Shown here piece after piece: positions 34,134 to 45,999 of a DNA stretch of 64,000 bases. Source of the stretch: Heligmosomoides polygyrus polygyrus (Eukaryota > Nematoda > Chromadorea > Rhabditida > Heligmosomidae); NCBI GenBank assembly GCA_947396885.1, contig OX377205.1, forward strand, positions 52,002,676 through 52,066,675. Reading direction: 5' to 3'. The notes below the pieces were generated by a model. The model saw only the letters and a list, made by a program, of their open reading frames with translations, was not told the DNA's origin and made no database searches. A program made the position numbers and the translations under genes. Positions within the stretch are counted from its first letter, which is position 1, and every line of letters begins with the position of its first letter.

Positions 34134-34770
34134 CTAGAGAATACAATGAAGATAGGAGCAAAAGCGGATGTGGAAGACAGTCAAATGAGATAAAAGGTAC
34201 CGTGAAGACGATCTGACCACGCATTGTGTCTTGTGTATGAGTGCTGATGCCCGTGGTTGACGGCCTTCGGGCATGTTGTGGGCAACATACTCGTTGCATA
34301 AGGTAATGCGAGATGCCATTTCCATTGATGAGGACTTGAACTCGCTGTTCGAGGACACTAGGGCAGCTGTTTGGAACATATTCCGGACAATGGCCTTCTT
34401 AGTATTGTATGAGTGTGCGGAACGATACTGCACAATGACGTTCTTGTCGCTGGGCTTCCGGTACCACCTAGTTTGAAAGGTGTTCCTAGAGAGACGAATT
34501 TCCACCTTGAGGAACGGCAGCCAGTGACTTGTCGGTTTCTCCCTTTACAGCTTAATATGTATGCTCAGTCTGATGGTTCAATAACTTAAAACAGGCATCC
34601 CTTTGCTCTGAGTGGGATATACGATGAAACAACCATCTATATACCGATAATACAGCAGAGGTCCGCGTTCCATTACAGGTCTCTCTATTTTCGACATATA
34701 CGCTATAGCTCCACGGATCTCCCTCGATAGAGAGCCTTCGGGCTCTCTTGTTATTAGGGATCTCGGGCCG
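34134..34770 (-). pseudogene. PLE-A reverse transcriptase (thumb side) of a Penelope-like element
   Basis: On the minus strand, the RT catalytic region reads GPLLYYRYIDGCFIVYP, where the usual YIDD box has become YIDG. The downstream frame shows WLPFLKVEIRLS, FQTRWYRKPSDKN and YRSAHSYNTKKAIVRNMF, the characteristic Penelope-like post-RT block. Frameshifts and stops lie between them. It belongs with the GIY-YIG part at 29100-29755. Confidence 0.82.
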
Positions 34771-35482
34771 CCTTTAACAGGGCCACATGGCGCGTCCCTG
34801 GTGGTGGATATTGAAATTAAACGCGAACCAAATGCTACCGTGTGCTGCTCAGAGAGCAGGTGGGATGCAGGGGATGGACTCCTTGCTCCTGCTCTGTCGG
34901 GTCGACGCGTTCCTTGTGCGTGGGAGCGGCATGTTCATGCACAGTATAGGTCTAAATGGGAGAAATGGATAGCACTGCGAGAATCTCCACCCCTCATGTA
35001 GTAGAAAAACATGTTTCGTTTTTGCTATCTCCACCCCTCATGTAGTAGAAAAACATGTTTCGTTTTTGCTGAGTCCGTGAACCCAAAGAGCTATGGGCCC
35101 TCGAAATTGGTGGTACAGTATTGCACTGTCACCCGTACCCAAGATAACCTATCGTAATCGGTCGAAATTTGAAAAACGGATGTCAGATACGTCATCAGCA
35201 CCCCAAATAACTCCCCTGGGCGAAGTTTGGGCGAAAATTTTTTTCGACCCCTTCTCCTCCTCTGGAGTCTTGAAAGTAGTGTCGTGAAAGCCGTGCTTTA
35301 TGGCAATCTAAATCAGCTCACTTCCTACACATCTCGTACACATTTATTTCACTCTAAATTGTCAAACAAAGGTTTCTGTGAGCTGTGCTTGACTCACTTT
35401 TCTCAGTTTCTGAATTATACAATGTTTCGTGTTTTTCAGCGAATGTTAAACAATGACCTTGCAACAGGTACAGGTTGCAGCA

Positions 35483-35830
35483 GGTACGGGTGACTAGAGA
35501 TGTCGAGATCATAATCACTGACTTGATCCAAACCCTGCCCAGGGAGGTTATTTGGGATGCTGATCACGAATCTGACATCTGTTTTTCAATTTTCGGTCGA
35601 TTACGGTAGGTACGGGCGACTAGGACCGTCGAAGTCATAATCACCGATTTCGCCCAAACTTCTCCCAGGTAGGTTATTTGGGATGGCGATCACGAATCTG
35701 ACATCCGTTTTCCGTATTACCCTGAAGTATGTTAAATTACAGTAGGTAAATGTGATTAATGGTAAGGTCATGGTCACCGTTTTTGCCCAAACTTCGAATT
35801 GAGTACGAATCTGGTCCTTATTTGGCAATT
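35483..35830 (+). repeat. Satellite array, period 126-135 bp
   Basis: GGTACGGGTGACTAG-type starts fall at 35483, 35609 and 35744. Each unit includes TTCGCCCAAACTT, AGGTTATTTGGGATG and GATCACGAATCTGACATCC. A lone inverted unit lies at 35130-35290. Confidence 0.78.
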
Positions 35831-35904
35831 TAGAGTGAAATAAAAATGTAGGAGATGTGTAGGAAGCAAATTGGCAAACGAGGCGGGGAATCATGAAAAA
35901 TGCA

Positions 35905-35985
35905 AAAGTATTACATGGCACGGGAGTCGAACACCAGACCTACCAGTTACAAAGTAGCCCCGCACCCTGCTGAGTCACCGGCTCG
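35905..35985 (-). repeat. tRNA-Thr-like head (UGU) of a SINE-like repeat
   Basis: The minus strand reads GGTGACTCAGCAGGGTG (A-box), an anticodon-arm-like CTACTTTGTAACTGGTAG with TGT in the loop, and GGTGTTCGACTCCCG (B-box). The mismatched stems and the repeat setting argue against a functional tRNA gene. Confidence 0.5.
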
Positions 35986-37142
35986 CTTGTTCCAAAGCCT
36001 TTCGCCGCGTCCTATACAACAGAGCGCGCACGCATGCACGTGGGCACGTGTTGACGGCGCGCTACTGTACCCCCCCCCTTCTAGGGCCCGTAGCTCTTTT
36101 GATTCAAGGACTCAACAAAAACGAAACATGTTTTTCTACCACATGAAGGGTGGAGATTCTCGCAGTACTATCCATTTCCCCCGTTCTGACCTACGCCTGA
36201 GACCCTTCCTTGGTCAGCATAATCAGTGCGGAATGACACAGTAGTCTCAATCACCACTCGGCTGTTAGCGACAGCGGTGGCGACGTCGCTCCGCGCCAAC
36301 GGTGAATCAGAGGGTGGGTTTATGCATAGAGATTTTTCGTCTTCGCATCTAGGACGATATCGGAAGGGGGGGGGGGATGGGGTAACGCGCTTGGTCGGGT
36401 AAGTGACAAATCTAAAGTCTTGAGCTACTTTTAGACCTCTGAAGACGACGAACAGGTCGGAACGTTAGGCCACTCAATAAAACTGATCCACCTTATAACT
36501 CTTTTGACACAACAGTATTCACACAAATGCTGTCCTAATGTTAAAGATGTAGGAGATGATATCTGTTTACAATAAGATTTAGAATATCATTTACGGTGTA
36601 CAGAAAGATGTTAAAGCGCTCGAATCGATCGCGCAGCCGTCCGTAAGTGAAGCCCTGAGTTGTTGCGGTGATAAGTTCCTTCCTACCTGACGGAGACAAC
36701 GATAGGAGACGATACCCCATAAAATTTCGAGCCTTGATTATTATACAGTTTAAACAAATCCGCAACGACTTCGTATACGATTGGGGAATCGTATTCGAAA
36801 TCGTTGCTTTCATGAGAATAAAATTTTTATATGAAGGAGATAAATTTTCAAGCGTTTCCGAGTGCTTGGAATTTCAGGAGTATAATCTCATACAAATACG
36901 ATTCCTCATTCAGACAGAGAAAAATTTGTTTCCGTGATAAGGTAGCCTTCCCACGAGACCGACAAAGTCGAAGAGCGCAGCATCTGCACTTGTTTCAATG
37001 GGGAAGAGCTTCTAAAAGTAGCATCTCCTATGTGGACCAGGGTGGGGTTCGGTTTTTCGTCGGTTCTTGGCAGAAATCAAATAGACTACCCAGCCCTGCA
37101 TGACTTGCTGGCTTCTCAACCAACCGCTTAAGCAACCTTGAG

Positions 37143-37205
37143 TATAAAAGGCGCCAGGTTGAGCGCGTCAAATTCAGTCGCGCCGCGCCCTGAATTTGAC
37201 GCGCT
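37143..37205 (+). other. TATA-like box and adjacent 16-bp-arm hairpin
   Basis: TATAAAAG at 37143 is followed by inverted arms AGCGCGTCAAATTCAG (37162-37177) and its complement (37190-37205). No gene is recognised downstream, so promoter function is only a possibility. Confidence 0.3.
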
Positions 37206-37669
37206 GCTGCGCGATTGCAGTTAGAAAGGGTGAGCGTCAGCGACGCGCAGCGACCAACTTCTACGTGTTACGGTCCGTGCGCCATAACGGATGACGGAGA
37301 TGGACCATGAGTTACCGAAAAACCAAGACAGAAAGGATTCGTCCGGCTGATCACCGGATTGCATCTTGCTAATAATAGTTGTGGGTTTCCTGTGAGAAGC
37401 GACGAATCCTCTCTTAAGGCTGAGGTCGAAGTGGTCTGCTCAACCTACAATTGAAACTGGTGAGAGTGGTATTGATCGATACCCCTGCAATGCAAATGTC
37501 ACTAAACGACTCTTTATTTCTGTGCGGGTTCTTAAGCAAAATTGTTGGAAAGTACTCATTGTCAAGAATCACTCACAATTCTCTCTCATATGGGGTCATT
37601 GTGCACTAAACATATCTTCAGCGTGGTAGGTGAGACTTCATGAATATCAACAGATCTTCATTCCCTTCC

Positions 37670-37990
37670 TAAGTTACGGGAGGTAGGGGTGACTAAGCTC
37701 TGGTCACCGAATTAGCTCAAACTCCAGCGTAATACGAAAAACGGATGTTTAATTCGTGATCAGCACACCAAATAACCTCCCTAGGCGAAATTTGGGCGAA
37801 ATCAGTAATTACGACCTCGACAGCCTTATCGTTAGTCACCCTAACATACCGTAAGCGGGCGTAATTTCAAAAACGGATGTCAGATTCGTGATGAGCACCC
37901 TAATCCAACCTCCCCAGAGAAGTTTGGTCAAAAAAATTTCTTCGACCTCTCCTTGACCTGTGGAGTCCTAAGAGTACAATAGTGCCATAA
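37670..37990. repeat. Satellite units, inverted pair
   Basis: Contains GGTAGGGGTGACTAAG in plus orientation, then inverted units with AAACGGATGT, TTCGTGATCAGCACACC and CCTAGGCGAAATTTGG. These are the same family as 35.5 and 39.4-39.9 kb. Confidence 0.65.
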
Positions 37991-38185
37991 TTTTGCTACA
38001 CCCTCTTTGTTTTGCTAGTTGGGAAACCAAAACAAAGAAGACATATCAAAATGATTCATCTCGGTGGTGAATCTCCCACTTTACACCGAGTCTGCCGCAG
38101 CTGATCGCGTTGCGCCGCGTCCTTCCCTCAAGCGGCGCGATTACCGAGTACCGTAACCCGAAATCCCGTCAAATGTGGTGTTTTA

Positions 38186-38544
38186 GGCCTATGTCATACC
38201 ATCGCTCTTCGCTAGCGAAGGCGATGGACAACTAACATAATTGGGGAAGGGACGGCATCAGACGTTGTGGAGGGGCAGACGCCTGTAGCAGTTGTCCGAT
38301 CCACCGCTAGAGAAGCCTCGCTAGCGGGGTGTCATACTTTCGAGCGATACGGCATCGCTACCGATGCGACCGCGTCGCTGAGCTGAGCAGAGCGTCGGGC
38401 AGCATTGGCAGCGATGCTACGACGCAGCTGCACACAACGCCATTAACTGCGCGCCTATTCGCTAGCTTCACGCTAGCGAAGAGACTTCGCTCATCGCTCT
38501 GTTCGTCGCCTTCGCTCGGGGTGAGCGAAGGTATGACATAGGCC
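38186..38544. mobile_element. 359-bp Harbinger-type MITE, TTA target duplication
   Basis: The ends GGCCTATGTCATACC and the mirror GGTATGACATAGGCC are flanked by TTA at 38183-38185 and 38545-38547. The interior repeats CGCTAGCGAAG-type palindromic words and has no ORF. Confidence 0.88.
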
Positions 38545-38821
38545 TTAAGGCGCCGAAGGATGAATGCTATTCGGCGCCGCCAGGTGGCGCGAAAAATCGA
38601 CAGTTATGTCAACCAACACGCCGCGCCGCGTGGCGGCGTGAGTATAGAAGCGCCTATGGTGGCTCTAACCGCACGGAGACACAGACTTTCTCAGCCACGC
38701 TGTCTTCCACCGCCAGCTCTCGCAGCCCGGTGCAAGTGCCCGTTTCTCTCGTTCTCGGCCAGTAGACGCTAATCAGGCATATGAAGCAATCGAAGGTCAT
38801 GAAAACACTTCGACAGGTCTC

Positions 38822-40270
38822 ACCAGGATACTATCTCAACGGTAGGTCGGAACGGCGCAAGTGTTGTATATGGGCAGAACCGCCTCTCCATGGGAAGTAA
38901 CAAACTGCAGGTATCTCGACCCCAGTACAACTCTGCGCAAGGTTAGGGGCGACGGAAGTCGCCTGTTGGCGCCCTGTTGATTCACGTGCTCCACAGCTGA
39001 CGGGCACGCGCGGGATGAGGGCTGGTATCGAGGATCGGCGCAGTGCACAGGTGACGTAGTAGGGAAGAGCTCGGGCTCGTGAGCGAGGGGTCGTGGGTTT
39101 GGATCCCGCAGACTGTGTTTCTTTTGCACTTATGCAAAAGCCATGTATATCATATAGGTAATCCAGCTAGGGGTATTATAGTGTGTTATAGAGCATGTTT
39201 ACATATAACATGTGCTTCAAACTACAGATTAGCTAAAATGCTCACTTCTATGTGTCACTTATTTTAAGCCTATTTTGTGTGAAGCTGTAGTTATGTAACG
39301 ATAGATATTTTGTGGCACTAGTTAAAAGTTCCGACTCCACCAACAAGACTTCGGTCAAAAAATTTTTTTGCTGAAACTTCTTCTAGGGCGGTTTATTGGG
39401 GTGCTGATCACGAATATGACATCCGTTTTTCACGATTCGGTCGGAGGCCAGCCATACCGTTAACAAGGGTGGTCCAGGCAGGGTCACCGATTTCGCTGAA
39501 ACTTCGTCTAGGGATGGATATTTGGGGTGCTGATCACGAATCTGACATCCGTTTTTCACGATTCTGTCTCTACCTGCCGTCACCAGCAGAAACTTTAGGA
39601 TTGTAATCCTGTGCCTTCCTGTAATTATATTATCCAGCCGAATCGTGAAGAATGGATATCAGATTCGTGATCAGCACCCCAAATAACCCCACTAGACGAA
39701 GTTTCAGCGAAATCGGTGACCATGCCTGGACCACCCTTGTTAACGGTATGGGTGGCCTCCGACCGAATCGTGAAGAACGGATATCAGATTCGTGATCAGC
39801 ACTCCAAATAACCCCCCTGGACGAAGTTTCAGCGAAATCGGTGACTCTGTCTGGACCACCCTTGTTAACGGTATGGGTGGTATGTTATATGTAAACATAC
39901 TCTATAACACACTATAATACCCCTAGGTGGACTACCTATATGATAAACATGGATTTTGCGAAAGTGCAAAATAATCGCAGTTTGCGGGATCCAAACCCCG
40001 ATCCCTCGCTTACGAGCCCGAGCGCTTCCCTACTACGCCACCTGTGCACTGCGCTGGGTCGTGATACGAGCCCTCATCCCGCGCGCGCCCGTCAGCTGTG
40101 GAGCACGTGAATCAACAGGGCGCCAACAGGCGACTTCCGCCGCCCCTAACTCTGCGCAGAGTTGTATTGGGGTCGAGATACCTGCAGTTTGTTACTTCCC
40201 AGGGAGAGGCCGTTCTGCCCATACACAACACTTGCGCCGTTCCGACCTACCGTTGGGATAGTATCCTGGT
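38822..40270. repeat. Large inverted repeat: about 390-bp arms with tRNA-like heads around satellite
   Basis: The left arm 38822-39215 and right arm 39878-40270 are reverse complements with modest divergence. They start ACCAGGATACTATC and share GGTAGGTCGGAACGGCGCAA and the block around CTATAACACACTATAATACC. Each arm has a tRNA-like segment (plus strand 39037-39105, minus strand 39987-40055) with TGGCGTAGTAGGG as A-box, a Thr-like CTCGTAAGC loop and GGTTTGGATCC as B-box. The 660-bp core holds satellite units. No coding capacity. Confidence 0.82.
39350..39880. repeat. Satellite units in both orientations
   Basis: Plus units at 39350-39560 and inverted units at 39640-39880 carry GCTGATCACGAATCTGACAT / ATCAGATTCGTGATCAGCAC and TTCGCTGAAACTTC. 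The pair GGTGGTCCAGGCA / TGCCTGGACCACC extends the symmetry. Confidence 0.78.
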
Positions 40271-41579
40271 CAGCCCGGTTAGAAGTCGGCGAAGACATTC
40301 TGCGATTCTCGCTGCTTAGTGTAGGACCACTGAAGCAGTGGAAAGTTCTAATCAATAGAAACGGCGGTCAATCTTCCATTCATGAGACGTATTCGCTCAG
40401 CAGAATGCGCTTTCTTGCCTTTGCAACAACGTAACCATGGTTGAGCTACTGCATTATCCTGGCACTTGTGTCGATACTTCTGTCTGACAACACAACGCAT
40501 AAAAATGGGGGAGCGGATCGAACTTACGAATGGTCATCGCGGCTGCGGCAGCCGCGCCGTAATTAGCCGCTGCTGCGCCGCCAGTGAGCACTGTCGCAGT
40601 GCAGAAGCCGCTGCCGCCAACACGTCGACTAATCCTTTGGACTTTGCACGAAGCTCTCACTTGTTTTTGTCCAGCTATTCGGCCAACTATGGTTTCCTTT
40701 CGTCAGAAAACACCACTGGCTACCTTCTAAATCGTAAAGAGAGCGGCTAAGAATTGATCATAGCCGGTAAGGAATTAGGACAGGACGCTGAAGACTGGAT
40801 CGAACGAATACCAGGGACCGATAGGGCGTGCTTGGAAATATTTTTAGAAAATAAATCCAAACTAATGAGGGAAACTTAAGGGCAAAAATTAAGAGTGTTG
40901 CCAAATGTTGTAAGCAAACATAAGAACGGCTGAAAATAATCCTGAAGAAGGTAAACAAAGGGAGTAGAAAGGGTAGAAGTAAATCAGAAGGACTGCAAGG
41001 AGGCCTAATGAGAATACTCTCAGATCTTAAAGATCCTCAAGCTCTTAAAACGTGTTGTTGAAATCTATCCTGGTTCGTCTTCACCTCTCGCCTGCCACAT
41101 ACATTGCGGATGTCGTCGCGGCTGCGGTGGAGGATGGCGCGCTGGCGACGGCTCAAGGCGGCGAGTCGTCAGACGTAGCCGCGGACTTGCCGCGTTGCTG
41201 AGAGCTGGGAGGGACAACCGCTGGACGATCCGCCCCCTTTTTCTGCGAAAAATCGCTGGGGACGAACCGCCGAACGACGCCAGACTGTCGGCAGGAGTCT
41301 AGACTCTTACTCAAGAGCTGCAGTCGTACCTCACGTGTCCAGACGACATACCGGATGCGTTTCGCGATTACCGCTGGACAATCCGCTCCTTGTCACGTCA
41401 TGAATGATCGGCGAGACTACCGCTGGACACATGGCGTCACAATGCATCCTACGAGAAACCAAACTACACAAACTACACAAACGAGGCACTGCGTATAGCG
41501 ACCGACGTCAGGTGGGAGCGTGAAATTCTTTAAATTTCTGCAGTTGAAGCCGCTACACTCGATGAAATTATTTTAATTT

Positions 41580-42110
41580 CTACGGTTGGAGCCGCTTTAG
41601 TCGATTTCCACGTTGACCGGCTCGCTCTACTCCAAAGCGCCTGCGCTTTACTTGCAATTTTTTGTTTGCTTTCTGGATTCTTGTTTTCTTTACTGTTGTT
41701 TCGTCGTCATTCTTTGCATCTGGGGTTCTTCTCATTCTGTGTGTTTCAGATTCATTATTACTTGCTGCTATGTATTCAATTATTATGTCTGAATTTATGG
41801 GACGACCGATATCTATTGGTGGATAATATTCCACTGCAGGTGAGTTCTCTTATGACAAGAAAGGCCTCCCCTCCTTACTGAGGAGTTCCGGGGGAGATCT
41901 TATGTTTTTGCTTTTTTTAAACTATTATCCGTCTAAGGGCAGGAACGAAACGGATAATAGTCTGTTCCCTTTTTCCCCTCTCCTCCGCTTCTCTTGTGCG
42001 GTTACAAACCATGGGCTGTTGTGTTGGTTGTGAAATTCAGTTGTGTCCCCTTGTGTATGCTTCGTTTTTGCTACAACAGTGCTTCGTTTTGCATGTGGTA
42101 GCCCAAGCAT
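41580..42110 (-). other. Coding-like minus-strand frames, unidentified
   Basis: Two neighbouring minus frames look hydrophilic and protein-like. One (42110-41925) includes KHTQGDTTEFHNQHNSPWF and AQEKRRRGEKGNR. The other starts after a good acceptor CACCTGCAG at 41834 and includes EYYPPIDIGRP, IIIEYIAASNNESETHRM and KKTRIQKANKKLQVKRRR. Basic C-termini suggest nucleic-acid binding, perhaps a retroelement. On the plus strand, 41750-41839 is bounded by TTTCAG and GTGAGT, so a plus-strand exon is an alternative. No family recognised. Confidence 0.3.
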
Positions 42111-43290
42111 TTATCGGTGATGTGTTTTGTTATGGGCACATACATATATCACAGCTAGTGTAGGCCCCAACTTAATCGTGTACCCCTATTCGTTCCACTG
42201 TTTAGACCCTACCCGAAACAACCTTCAACTTTTATTCCTATTTAGTAACAGGTCTGGGGAAGATGAAACACATATTTGTTCACTGCTTCCCAAGCGTAAA
42301 TAACTGTGAGGAGCAAATCTGCCCGAGCATAATACCACGAAGACCTATAGGTCGCCGCAATTAGCGATGACACTCGTAAGTTCAGTCCCTCAATTGAACG
42401 GTGCCTACCATTTTTCAAAAAAAAACCCTCAAATTAGAGCACCAACGGTTCTCGACGGCTTGCGACCGACAACTCGTCCGCGACCGCCCTTCGCAATGGA
42501 GCGCAAATTTTCAATTTCGAATATTTTTATGGCTCCATATGAACAATGTATATCAAACGATAGACCTCGAACTCCTGAGCTCAGATATGTCACTAGTTTT
42601 TGAATTGAATTAATTTTATTATCAAAAAGACGCAAAAACCAAAAAATAGCGGTTTTTGCGGCGTCTATTCGAAAGACGCTCTCGGTACTGTATTCTTGTA
42701 GTACAGAACGTTGTCTTCGAAATGCTATGAAAAACTGAAAAACTGAAAGTCATTTCTATCAAGACCTTCAGCTTAACTGGTTGCATGCTTATATCAGAGG
42801 CCGCCTCATACCGAGAAGTGTGGATGTTGCGTTCGATCAAGCATCGCGGGGGTGTAATGGCGCAAAACTTTCCTGCCCTTTCGACGGGTGGTGCATGATC
42901 GAGTTCTGCCTGGCGCTAGAGTTTTGATCGCAACAAATATTGCTATGAGAGCTTATAACCCTCGTATCTGCCACTTGAGGCCAGAGGAAGATGAAATGCG
43001 ATTAAACATTAGTTTGAGACCGAAGGACAGTATGTTTCAACCACATCTCTTTGGCTTCCAGCTGATTTGTGTTTCTTTTGCATTCCCAAGGGTTTCCTCC
43101 GTAGTGACATAGAGCTGGTCAATGGATGTCCACTTCGAATGTCCTCGATGGGTCGGTCGGCAGCTTGTAGTTAACAACAACATGCTGGAGGATCATTCTT
43201 CAAAAATATCAAAACTACCCATGGAGCGCGACCTCTTCCCGACCTAGAAAGCACTGCTGTTCCTTTTAGTTAGGTAATCGTCCACCACTA

Positions 43291-43560
43291 GAGCTATGTT
43301 ATACTCCCGCGGGAGCATCCGCGGGACGTCCGCGGACGGTCGTCGTTGATCCGGGCAGCTAGCGTCTCACTGGAGCGCGTTTTTTGGCGCCGGATTCCGC
43401 GGGACGACGAAAGGCGGAACTTTGTCTCACTTTTGGCCGCGCCGACAGCCGCGCGCGCCGCTTGCGCGACGCCGCCTAGCTATTCGCTGGGTTTTCGCAC
43501 GAGATTTACTCACAAGAGTTCCATTAGTGGACTTTTTGGTGCCTAGTATTGCATGAGTGA
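43291..43560. repeat. GC-rich half element with TTA-MITE-type end
   Basis: GAGCTATGTTATACTCCCGC followed by GGGAGCATCCGCGG at 43291 matches the left ends of the MITEs at 53509 and 53672. No matching right end or TTA was found nearby. It may be a fragment. Confidence 0.45.
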
Positions 43561-44438
43561 GAACAGGAACTGGTTACTGCGAATTTTCGCTGTTACTAAC
43601 AGCAAACTAACTCACACTAACAGCGAACTAATATTGTAACTACTATTGCGACAAGGTCCTTACTATTAGTAATTAGTAGGTAGTAAGTTTGACACTTCTC
43701 ACGTCGAATCGATAATTATTCTAAACAAGCATTACGATTTTTGAAATCAAAGTGAACGTCTTCCAAATCAAAGCGATCGTCTTCCGGTCAAACTAGAGGA
43801 TCTCTAAGGAGAGCAGAATAATTATCTGTTCAAGGAAATCTTGGCACAATTCTCTTTGAAATTTTTTTACTTGACATGCCCGAGTGTAATAATTTTCTTG
43901 GCCACTGTTATATTTTGAGAAAAAATGGTAGATTTAATTTTGTTTTATAACGCAATAAAGCAGCAATCGTTTAGTACGTTAAAAAAGGATCCCGCCATGC
44001 ATCCGATTAGCTCGTTGCGTTTTTTATTTATGTGACGCTGAATGAGTGACGCTTACATGAAGTTTCAAGGTGAAGATATGTGTGCTCGTTACAATTGTTT
44101 GCGCTCGTTACAATCTGGCGTGATAATTGTATGTAGAAACTGCAAAATTCTTCAACAATAAACAATCATCAAGGTCAGGACAATAATCGCAATTTGAGAG
44201 CTGTCGATAATCGCTGCAGGACCCAGCGCACGGAGCTAACGACGGAGCTACACGCGTTTTCGCCGTGTCATCGCGGGCTTGCCGTGGACGGTGGCGTCGC
44301 GCCCGAAGCGCGCGACCGAAAGTGAGTTCCCGCACCCCGGGACGACAGCAGTCCGCGGTGCACTGCACCGCGAACGGTTGCTGTCCCGGGATGAGCGGGT
44401 TAACCGTTATCCGGTTTCGGTGGGTTTTGGTCTATCCG

Positions 44439-44482
44439 TTTTGTTGTTCGTTATCCGGAGTTTTTCGTAACGAACAACAAAA
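44439..44482. repeat. Hairpin with 15-bp arms
   Basis: TTTTGTTGTTCGTTA at 44439-44453 and its exact complement at 44468-44482. CGTTATCCGG words recur at 44404, 44449, 45524 and 45552, suggesting a decayed TIR element of about 1.1 kb. Confidence 0.55.
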
Positions 44483-45017
44483 TGAGCTTGGGATTTCTTA
44501 GTTGAATATAAGGGCAATTTAAAAAAAAATCGTCTTGTGTTTTTTCCACTGACAGTCGAGATACGCTTGCGATGCCACTTTGGTGCCTTCTCAGAGTTCT
44601 CGATGCTATAATTAGACTAAACTACCTAATTGCTCATAGCGCGTTTTGAAACGCTGAACACTGCCTTGCTCATTTTTATCTGTGGGGTTTTCACCAAAAT
44701 TACTTCTGGCATAATGTAGATCTGAAAAAAAATCAGTCGATCAGTGGAGAAAAGGACAAGCGTCTCTACGGGTCACTTCGTTTTAAGGATGTGCCAGATA
44801 CCCCGCATCTGCATAACCTTTTAGCACTCTTTGAAACTATCTTCGACGCTAGCAGCAATTTACAGTTTTCTCTTTCTAAAGCATTAGAGAGTTGTATTCG
44901 ATCTGGGCAAGAATTAGTGTTAAATTTAATTGGAGAGTTAACAAAGAGCAATTCTTCTCAACGAAGTGATTCGTATGGATGTTTGTGCGCCCTCTGCCCC
45001 ACCGAAGCCCAGAAATT

Positions 45018-45120
45018 CCCATAGTGACTTCACTGCAGCTGACAAACAGGAATAAATATCTATCCATAGTCCATATCTATCCATAGTGACTTCACTGCAG
45101 CTGACAAACATGGATAAAAG
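45018..45120 (+). repeat. Short tandem duplication (about 60 bp)
   Basis: ATAGTGACTTCACTGCAGCT followed by GACAAACA occurs twice in direct orientation, with a partial CCATATCTATCCATAG between. Confidence 0.8.
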
Positions 45121-45149
45121 ATATAAGACGACGGTAGTGCCAGATGCGA

Positions 45150-45395
45150 CACGCATTCTACTCTTATGTGATATGCTGGAGGCACTTTGAATGCGAATTT
45201 GGCCTACACAATGACTTGCGGTGGTCAGGCGATGGACAATTCAGTGCATTATCCTGCCCGGACAAGCCGGGTTCCAATACATTGAGCCGAAAAGGAACGC
45301 TTGGTTGACCTGGATGGGAAATCCGAACCAAGAACATTGAGTCGGAGAGCATGCGATAGGCGGCACTTCCGACTGCACTACCACGTGCCTTGAAG
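45150..45395 (-). repeat. SINE family 1 relative, old copy
   Basis: Read on the plus strand it keeps CATTCTACT, GATATGCTGGAGGCACTTTG, ACAATGACTTGCGGTGGTCA, GGACAAGCCGGGTTCC and GGGAAATCCGAACCAAGAAC in family order, with many substitutions. No target duplication identified. Confidence 0.6.
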
Positions 45396-45999
45396 AAGAA
45401 ACACCAATAAGACTGTTAAAAGTGGCGCTTATTTGACATGTGGTATGACAATGTTACAATTACCGACCTACCATTGAAGAAAGAATGGTTTAAAAGTATA
45501 TTTAAAAGTTGTTCTATGTTCGTTATCCGGCTATTTTTGGGCAAAATTATCCGTTATCCGGGTTTCAGAATTTTATTATCCGCTCATCACTGCTGCTGTT
45601 CCGCGGGCGGGAAGTATAACAGCCCTTTCGTCGTCTGTCGGCGGCGATCCGCGGACGGCGGTCGTGGCGGGCGCGGCGATTGGACAGCCAGGGTCAAGCT
45701 TGAGGTTCGGGAATCGAAAGGGGGGTCGTACTGTGGCCTCGTCTGGAGGGGGGGGGGCGAACTCTTCCGTTTTGGCAGAGGATTCTCTTTTCTCCTTCAA
45801 GTTTTAGGCGGTTTTAAATCTTAATAAGTTGTTTTTTCCAGGAATGTCTACGAAGGCGTGGAGTCTCTCCTTCGTCCTTCGAAGTTGTAAAAATTAATAT
45901 TAAAAAGTTTCAAATAATGATTGTATTATTGTTAAAAATAAAGATTTTCTGCACCCAGATTTTTAGTCAATGAGAAGTTTCCATTTTTTCAGATTTTTT

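Larger units (their letters stand above)
29751..34200 (-). mobile_element. LINE B: decayed CR1-like LINE inserted into PLE-A
   Basis: In minus orientation it runs from ORF1 (33995-33291) through endonuclease (33255-32730) and RT (about 32580-30880) to a C-terminal part and a 3' tail of AAAT repeats at 29751-29775. It interrupts PLE-A, whose sequence resumes directly beyond the tail. The 5' boundary is placed near 34200 because PLE-A reading ends there; it is approximate. A SINE (32000-32287) is nested inside. Multiple frameshifts and a mutated RT box show it is dead. Confidence 0.8.
34930..36210. repeat. Fold-back structure with SINE-like arms and satellite core
   Basis: The left arm (about 34945-35115: AAATGG.TAGCACTGCGAG, AAAACATGTTTCGTTTTTG, GGGCCCT) recurs inverted at about 36065-36200. 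A second inverted pair (TTCCTACACATCTC...ATTTCACTCTAAATT) lies at 35325-35365 and 35826-35872. Satellite units fill the middle. The left arm also carries an exact 44-bp tandem duplication at 34983-35026 and 35027-35070. Confidence 0.65.

Noticed and set aside
35130..35830. CRISPR-like spaced repeats
   Set aside because: Units are adjacent 126-135 bp satellite monomers without unique spacers, in a eukaryotic context.
36541..36813. 90-codon minus frame with some protein-like character
   Set aside because: No recognised motif, and both strands are open over the region, so I could not choose a coding strand.
39037..39105. Functional tRNA-Thr gene
   Set aside because: It occurs as an inverted pair within a repeat, stems are mismatched and the acceptor stem does not close.
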